A stretch of DNA of 6,159 bases from an uncultured Bacteroidota bacterium (GTDB lineage Bacteria > Bacteroidota > Bacteroidia > Chitinophagales > Chitinophagaceae). The stretch spans positions 1 through 6,159 of the forward strand of contig CAIVKT010000452.1 in the NCBI GenBank assembly GCA_903906615.1, read 5' to 3'. The position numbers and the translations under genes are program-made. A model generated the notes under the pieces. It made no database searches, had not been told where the DNA came from, and saw only the letters and a program-made list of their open reading frames with translations. Positions within the stretch are counted from its first letter, which is position 1; each line of letters begins with the position of its first letter. Below, one piece after another: positions 1 through 4,387 of the stretch.

Positions 1-2
1 AA

Positions 3-95
3 CTTGAAATAGATGCCTTAAATATCTATGCCAAAATAGTGAATAAAGAGCCTTCTGAAGTAGCTGAAAAATATTTTGCACATGCCGCAGATTAG
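3..95 (+). CDS. C-terminal end of a probable osmoprotectant (glycine betaine) ABC transporter substrate-binding protein, 5'-truncated
   Basis: Only the last 30 codons are present, ending in TAG at 93-95; the gene enters from the left edge. The visible tail contains ALNIYAKIVNKEPSEVAEKY, which fits the usual end of OpuAC/ProX-like binding domains: a 'LN..V' strand, a short basic turn, then 'P..VA..(F/Y)'. In many Bacteroidota this domain is fused behind the permease, so the gene could encode a permease/binding-protein fusion that imports compatible solutes. The assignment rests on a short pattern and could be wrong; that a reading frame ends here is fairly secure, because it stays open from the edge and overlaps the next gene by 14 nt in a different frame. 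The overlap suggests co-transcription, and possibly translational coupling, with the DUF4160 gene. Confidence 0.5.
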   Translation, partial: LEIDALNIYAKIVNKEPSEVAEKYFAHAAD

Positions 96-342
96 CTTCT
101 TTCTCGGAATAATTATCAGGATGTATTTCGATGACCATAATCCGCCACACTTTCATGCCAGCTATGCAGAACACCAAGCTATTATTGACATTAAAAAGAT
201 GGAATTATGGAGTGGATACTTACCGCCGCGTGTTTTAGGGCTTGTTATTGAATGGACTGCTATTCACCAAGCTGAATTAATGAACAATTGGGAGAAAGCA
301 ATAAAGCAGGAGCAGCTCTTACAAATAAAACCACTTGTATAA
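82..342 (+). CDS. DUF4160 domain-containing protein (possible toxin-antitoxin-type small protein)
   Basis: Complete 86-residue protein, full length for DUF4160. The signature is clear: IIRMYFDDHNPPHFHASY at residues 11-28 with the HNPPHFHA core (19-26), then G-Y-LPPR (45-50), W59, H62, EL at 65-66 and NW at 69-70. The ATG at 82 is chosen because the family typically begins MP.IS.F; a TTG at 76 would add only Met-His. No Shine-Dalgarno is visible. DUF4160 genes are commonly paired with a DUF2442 gene and have been regarded as toxin-antitoxin-like, but the biochemical function is not established and none is asserted here. No DUF2442 gene follows: the next gene is convergent and begins 8 nt away. 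The gene overlaps the end of the upstream reading frame by 14 nt. Hand-counted G+C for positions 1-342 is 127/342 (about 37%), lower than the repair genes to the right. Confidence 0.85.
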   Translation: MPQISFFLGIIIRMYFDDHNPPHFHASYAEHQAIIDIKKMELWSGYLPPRVLGLVIEWTAIHQAELMNNWEKAIKQEQLLQIKPLV

Positions 343-350
343 TCTACCCA

Positions 351-1583
351 CTACCCCTCCACAAAATTCAAATCCCGCCCAAATGTATCCGGCAATAATA
401 TTACGGATAGCATAGCTAATGCCCATACAATGCAGCCTGTAATGGCAAGCCCTGCGGTAAGGCTAAGACCAAACAAATGCTCTATGCCCTGGTGCAGGGG
501 TATTAAGAGCACCAGCGCACCTCTCATAAAGTTAGTAACGGTAGCGGTGGCCGTCACCCGCAAATTAATGCCAAAATGCTCGGCGGTAGATGTTACAAAT
601 ACAGAAAGATAACCACAGCCTAAGCCCATTAAAAACGAAGTAAGGTTGAGCTGCAGCCCCTGTGTTATGCGTGTGAAGTGATAGATAGTAGCGAGTATGC
701 CGAGCGACATAAAGGCAAGTAGTATCTTCTTCCTGCTCTTGAATACCTGGCTGAGGATGCCGCTCAGCAGGTCGCCGGAGGTGATGCCCACCTGGAAGAG
801 GATGAAACAGGTGGATAGTTTCAAGCCGGTAATATTATGCGCCTTTGCGAGTTCTGGTGATAAGGTAATGAGCAACCCTACACTATACCAGATGGGTATA
901 CCCATGAGTATGCAGGCAATGTACTTCAACACTCTTTTGCGCGAGGAGAACAGTAGTATCAGCGACCCTCTTTTCTCATTCTTCGCCTGCGTTTCTATAA
1001 ACATAGAAGACTCGTACGATCTCATCCTCAACACCAATAAAATGCCTCCCGCGATACCAGCGGTTAGGAATGCCTGCCGCCATGGCAGGAAGTCACCGAC
1101 CAAACCTGCCGCTACTGCGCCTAATGCTCCGAGCGTTGCCACGAGTATAGTTCCATAGCCCCTCTTCTCCACCGACATGCTCTCCGATACCAATGTTATA
1201 CCCGAGCCGAGTTCTCCGGCCAACCCTACTCCCGCAAGGAAACGCACCACCGCATAGGTGTTTACATCTACCACAAATGAATTGGCGAAGTTGGCGAGCG
1301 AATAGAGCAAAATAGAACCGTATAAGACAGCTACGCGCCCTCTCTTATCTGCGATTACGCCGGTGATGATCCCGCCAAGCATCATCCCTGCCATTTGTAT
1401 AGATAGCAATCGTTCGCCGGTGAACGTAAGCGCACTACCCGACACACCAAGGCTTTTAAGAGACGGGATACGATATACATTGAACAGGAACAGGTCGAAG
1501 GCATCAATAAAAAAACCGATGCCCGCCACCAAGACGGCAATATTGAACGGTGATTGGTATATCTTGTTATTTTCTAAGCTCAT
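351..1583 (-). CDS. MFS transporter, aromatic-acid/metabolite:H+ symporter type
   Basis: Encodes 410 residues with the alternating hydrophobic pattern of about 12 membrane helices, so an inner-membrane secondary transporter. TM1 carries FFIDAFDLFLFN (24-35), resembling the DGFDLF signature of AAHS/SHS symporters, with acidic residues D27 and D30. Motif A lies in the TM2-TM3 loop (G71-GIITGVIADKRGRV, 71-84). RFLAGVGLAGELGSG...SE (114-134) matches the TM4-TM5 signature, a basic central loop sits around 186-220, and a degenerate second motif A (GDLLSGILSQVFKSRKK) sits at 270-286. The end, LPDTFGRDLNF (397-407), is typical of the family. The substrate cannot be read from sequence; proton-coupled uptake of a small organic acid or sugar-like compound is the likeliest guess. 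The ATG at 1581-1583 has a weak AGG upstream and lies about 20 nt from an inverted repeat. The gene is divergent from the repair cassette and converges on the DUF4160 gene with no room for a separate terminator. Confidence 0.88.
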   Translation of the reverse strand: MSLENNKIYQSPFNIAVLVAGIGFFIDAFDLFLFNVYRIPSLKSLGVSGSALTFTGERLLSIQMAGMMLGGIITGVIADKRGRVAVLYGSILLYSLANFANSFVVDVNTYAVVRFLAGVGLAGELGSGITLVSESMSVEKRGYGTILVATLGALGAVAAGLVGDFLPWRQAFLTAGIAGGILLVLRMRSYESSMFIETQAKNEKRGSLILLFSSRKRVLKYIACILMGIPIWYSVGLLITLSPELAKAHNITGLKLSTCFILFQVGITSGDLLSGILSQVFKSRKKILLAFMSLGILATIYHFTRITQGLQLNLTSFLMGLGCGYLSVFVTSTAEHFGINLRVTATATVTNFMRGALVLLIPLHQGIEHLFGLSLTAGLAITGCIVWALAMLSVILLPDTFGRDLNFVEG

Positions 1584-1603
1584 CTTTACCTGTTGATGCT
1601 GAT

Positions 1604-1618
1604 TTGCTAAAATAGCAA
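1604..1618. promoter_or_regulatory. 15-bp inverted repeat, candidate operator for the MFS gene
   Basis: TTGCTA-AAA-TAGCAA: two perfect 6-nt arms around a 3-nt A spacer, 20 nt upstream of the transporter ATG. Read on the minus strand it contains TATTTTAG (complement of 1607-1614), a 7 of 8 match to the Bacteroidota -7 element TAnnTTTG, so a bound repressor would cover the putative promoter. No good -33 TTTG element is found at the right distance. A repeat of this size can arise by chance. Confidence 0.3.
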
Positions 1619-1685
1619 TGATAATTCATATTAAGGCATGAACGGACCGGGCATATGGATACAAAACCAGATTAATATTGCATCT

Positions 1686-1718
1686 TTTAGCTGTAATTTC
1701 AACGGCTACCTATAATTG
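1686..1718 (+). promoter_or_regulatory. Candidate Bacteroidota-type promoter of the repair cassette
   Basis: TATAATTG at 1711-1718 matches the Bacteroidota -7 consensus TAnnTTTG at 7 of 8 positions; TTTA at 1686-1689 matches the -33 TTTG at 3 of 4, with a 21-nt spacer. Transcription would begin around 1723-1726 and leave a leader of about 35-40 nt before the GTG at 1762. It would exclude the TTG at 1678 as start codon. The prediction is by eye only. Confidence 0.4.
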
Positions 1719-1761
1719 GAACGACTTTTATACCTTACGTCCCGAACCTTTAACTCTGCAA

Positions 1762-2787
1762 GTGATCACGTTCGATAATTGTGGTATTTATTGTGCGCAG
1801 GCGGGCATCTATATAGATCCCTGGAAGCCGGTTGCAAAAGCGATCATCACGCATGCCCATTCTGACCATGCAAGGGCCGGCATGGGCGCATATATGGCAC
1901 ATGAGCAGGCCGTGCCTGTAATGAAGTTTCGGCTGGGTGACGATATAAATGTGCAGGGGCTCAGCTATAACGAAGAGGTGATCATAAACGGTGTGCGCAT
2001 CAGTCTGCACCCTGCTGGCCATATTTGGGGTTCGGCACAGGTGCGGCTGGAATATAAAGGCGAGGTATGGGTGGTGAGCGGCGATTACAAGCTGCAACAG
2101 GACGGGATATCCACACCCTTTGAGCCGGTGAAGTGCCATAGCTTTATTACGGAAAGCACTTTCGGGTTGCCTGTATACCAGTTCCCCGATGTTGATGAAG
2201 TTCATGCAGACATCAACACCTGGTGGCAAAAGAATAAGGCAGAGGACAAAAACTCTGTGCTTTTTGCCTATGCCCTTGGCAAAGCCCAGCGCGTTATACA
2301 GCACCTGGACAGTTCTATAGGCCAAATATATACCCATGGCGCTATTGACAACATCAACAAAATATATGAGTCTACAGTAGGCGTGCTGCCCGGCACAAAG
2401 CGTATAGACCAGTCTGTGAACCGGAAAGAGATAAAGGGCGCTATGATCATAGCGCCACCCTCGGCTATGGATACACCGTGGCTACGCACCCTGCAACCTT
2501 ACAGATCTGGCATATGCAGCGGCTGGATGCAGCTACGGGGCACACGCCGCCGGCGCGGCACAGACAGGGGGTTTATTTTATCGGACCATGCAGACTGGCC
2601 CCAGCTCAATACCGCAGTGCAGGAAACCGGCGCACAAAATGTGTACGTAACCCACGGCTATAAATCCATATACTCCCGGTGGCTGCAAACGAATTACGGC
2701 CTCAACGCCACCGAAGTAGAAACACTGTATACCGGTGAGGCCCTTGATGACAACTTAGACAAACCAGGAGATGAAAGCGTTCAGTGA
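1762..2787 (+). CDS. Ligase-associated DNA exonuclease, metallo-beta-lactamase fold
   Basis: A 341-residue protein of the MBL-fold nuclease family found beside bacterial ATP-dependent DNA ligases; characterised members are Mn-dependent DNA nucleases. Metal-site motifs are present: H31-A-H33-S-D35-H36 (HxHxDH), HPAGH with H83 and H87, GDY with D108, TEST around 132-135, SDHAD with D275 and H276, and THGY with H298. The RGTRRRR...DRGF stretch before SDHAD is also typical. The GTG at 1762 is chosen because it yields VITFDNCGIYC..YIDPWKP, aligning with the usual N-terminus; the same frame stays open back to TTG 1678, adding 28 residues that look unlike the family. No Shine-Dalgarno is seen. It is the first gene of the cassette, overlaps the ligase by 17 nt, and contains a perfect 20-bp palindrome at 2437-2456. 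It probably resects or cleans DNA ends before ligation. Confidence 0.9.
   Translation: MITFDNCGIYCAQAGIYIDPWKPVAKAIITHAHSDHARAGMGAYMAHEQAVPVMKFRLGDDINVQGLSYNEEVIINGVRISLHPAGHIWGSAQVRLEYKGEVWVVSGDYKLQQDGISTPFEPVKCHSFITESTFGLPVYQFPDVDEVHADINTWWQKNKAEDKNSVLFAYALGKAQRVIQHLDSSIGQIYTHGAIDNINKIYESTVGVLPGTKRIDQSVNRKEIKGAMIIAPPSAMDTPWLRTLQPYRSGICSGWMQLRGTRRRRGTDRGFILSDHADWPQLNTAVQETGAQNVYVTHGYKSIYSRWLQTNYGLNATEVETLYTGEALDDNLDKPGDESVQ
2437..2456. repeat. Perfect 20-bp palindrome inside the exonuclease gene
   Basis: The half-site GGCGCTATGA is followed directly by its exact reverse complement TCATAGCGCC, with no spacer. In the exonuclease frame it encodes Gly-Ala-Met-Ile-Ile-Ala (residues 226-231), and the opposite strand encodes the same string. 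As RNA it could form an 8-bp stem with a GAUC tetraloop. The palindrome is certain from sequence; any function is unknown. Confidence 0.9.
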
Positions 2788-4387
2788 GCTGTTTACCAAT
2801 ATAGACGAAACAACATCTACCAACGAAAAGATAGATGCGCTGGTTGCGTATTTCGCAAAAGCAGATCCGCAGGATGCTATATGGTGCGTTGCGCTTCTAT
2901 CCGGGAGGCGGCCTAAGCGAACAGTAAAAACAAACGAATTGTGGGAATGGAGTGGCGAGTTAAGCGGGTTGCCGGTGTGGCTGCAGGCAGAGTCGTACCA
3001 TATAGTAGGCGACCTCGCAGAAACCATATCCCTGATATTGCCCAAGAACACCAGCACCAATGACTACGCCCTGCACGAGATCATAGAGACTATAGCAGAG
3101 CTGGCTAACAAAGACGAGCCACAGCGCAAAGAGTACATCACCGGTATGTGGCAACAACTGGATCAGCAGGAGCTGTTTGTATTCAATAAGCTGATCACCG
3201 GCGGATTTCGTGTTGGTGTATCTGATAAGATCATCATTAAGGCACTGGCAAAGCACTACCACATAGACGAGAATATTGTCGCCCACCGGCTCACAGGATC
3301 CTGGGAGGCACGAAACAACACGCTTACCAGCCTGCTGTCTTCTGAAAGTAGCGCTACTGACATTTCGAAGCCATATCCATTCTACCTGGCATACCCGCTG
3401 GAAGTTGCGCCCGCAGAACTGGGCGCTGTTGATGAGTGGTTTATAGAAAGAAAATATGACGGCATACGCGGGCAGGTGATCGTGCGCGATAATACACTGT
3501 TCGCCTGGAGCCGTGGAGAAGACTTACTTACTGAGAAATTCGTAGAATTTAAAGACCTTGTACAGTCCTTGCCAAATGGCACAGTAATAGACGGAGAGAT
3601 GCTGCCGATGAAAGATGGCGCTTACCTGCCTTTCCATGTGATGCAGACCCGCATAGGGCGCAAGAACGTAACCAAAAAAGCATTGCAGGAAGCGCCACTG
3701 GTAATGGTATGCTACGACCTGCTGGAGCATAATGGCACCGACATCCGCCACCTGTCGCTGGCAGAGCGCCGCAAAATGCTGGAAGATTTGTTAAATGCGG
3801 TAAAAACGATACAGCCGGAACTGCCATTGCATATCTCGCCGCTGGTAAATTGCACTACCTGGGACGAAGTAACGGCGGAAAGACTACGGTCCAGGGAATA
3901 CAATTGCGAAGGCCTTATGCTGAAAAGAAAGACCAGCGAATATAAAACAGGCCGCCGCAGGGGCGACTGGTGGAAGTGGAAAGTAGACCCGCTATCCATA
4001 GATGGCGTGCTCATATACGCCCAGCGGGGCCGTGGCCGCCGTGCCGACCTGTATACCGATTATACTTTTGGCGTATGGGATGGCGATACATTAGTTCCTT
4101 TTTGCAAAGCCTATTCGGGCCTTACCGATAAAGAGATGGCCGAGGCAGATGCCTGGATCAAGAAACATACGCTGGAGAAATTTGGCCCTGTACGCACCGT
4201 TACGCCGGAACTCGTTTTCGAGATAGGATTTGAGGGTATTAATCCTTCGCCCAGGCATAAGTCGGGCGTAGCATTGCGTTTCCCGCGTATATTGCGATGG
4301 CGAAAAGACAAGGCAACTGCAGATGCAAACACCAAAGAAGACCTTTTAACCCTGCTCAAGATCTACACAACTGGCACAGGAACATAA
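2771..4387 (+). CDS. ATP-dependent DNA ligase of the exonuclease-ligase-helicase repair cassette
   Basis: A 538-residue three-domain ligase: alpha-helical N-terminal DNA-binding domain (about 1-205, including SGRRPKR near 39-45), adenylation domain (about 206-405) and OB domain (about 406-525). The catalytic motifs are intact: ERKYDGIR with nucleophile K228 (motif I), IDGE with E276 (III), YDLL at 315-318 (IIIa), EGLMLK from E380 (IV), WWKWK with K402 and K404 (V), and RFPR from R503 (VI). It uses ATP to adenylate K228, transfers AMP to a 5'-phosphate and seals nicks. The start MKAFSELF...TNEK is the family N-terminus. An AGGAG at 2766-2770 abuts the ATG with zero spacing, too close for a normal ribosome-binding site, so translation may depend on coupling with the exonuclease, which it overlaps by 17 nt. 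It lacks the polymerase and nuclease domains of LigD and no Ku gene is nearby, so it belongs to the stand-alone ligase type. Confidence 0.93.
   Translation: MKAFSELFTNIDETTSTNEKIDALVAYFAKADPQDAIWCVALLSGRRPKRTVKTNELWEWSGELSGLPVWLQAESYHIVGDLAETISLILPKNTSTNDYALHEIIETIAELANKDEPQRKEYITGMWQQLDQQELFVFNKLITGGFRVGVSDKIIIKALAKHYHIDENIVAHRLTGSWEARNNTLTSLLSSESSATDISKPYPFYLAYPLEVAPAELGAVDEWFIERKYDGIRGQVIVRDNTLFAWSRGEDLLTEKFVEFKDLVQSLPNGTVIDGEMLPMKDGAYLPFHVMQTRIGRKNVTKKALQEAPLVMVCYDLLEHNGTDIRHLSLAERRKMLEDLLNAVKTIQPELPLHISPLVNCTTWDEVTAERLRSREYNCEGLMLKRKTSEYKTGRRRGDWWKWKVDPLSIDGVLIYAQRGRGRRADLYTDYTFGVWDGDTLVPFCKAYSGLTDKEMAEADAWIKKHTLEKFGPVRTVTPELVFEIGFEGINPSPRHKSGVALRFPRILRWRKDKATADANTKEDLLTLLKIYTTGTGT

Larger units (their letters stand above)
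1584..1761. other. Divergent intergenic region between MFS transporter and repair cassette
   Basis: This 178-nt AT-rich gap is the longest non-coding stretch in the window and must hold the promoters of both divergent units. It contains an inverted repeat next to the transporter start and a candidate Bacteroidota-type promoter facing the exonuclease. The open frame of the exonuclease extends back to a TTG at 1678, but the extra residues have no resemblance to the family N-terminus, so this part is treated as non-coding leader. No tRNA, riboswitch-like fold or further short gene is evident. Confidence 0.6.

Noticed and set aside
1073..1089. Hairpin with CCTGCC/GGCAGG arms in the transporter gene
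   Set aside because: Six-bp stem inside coding sequence, no T-run, no position near a gene end; chance level.
697..1158. 153-codon open frame on the plus strand
   Set aside because: Antisense to the MFS transporter, no family resemblance, and the transporter signatures run straight through this region on the other strand.
1750..2337. 195-codon open frame on the minus strand
   Set aside because: It lies wholly opposite the exonuclease, whose metal-binding motifs are intact; its translation shows no recognisable domain and the His/Tyr-rich composition is that of an antisense shadow.
2544..2566. GC-rich inverted repeat GCCGC/GCGGC in the exonuclease gene
   Set aside because: Explained by consecutive Arg codons of the conserved RRRR stretch; short arms and no terminator features.
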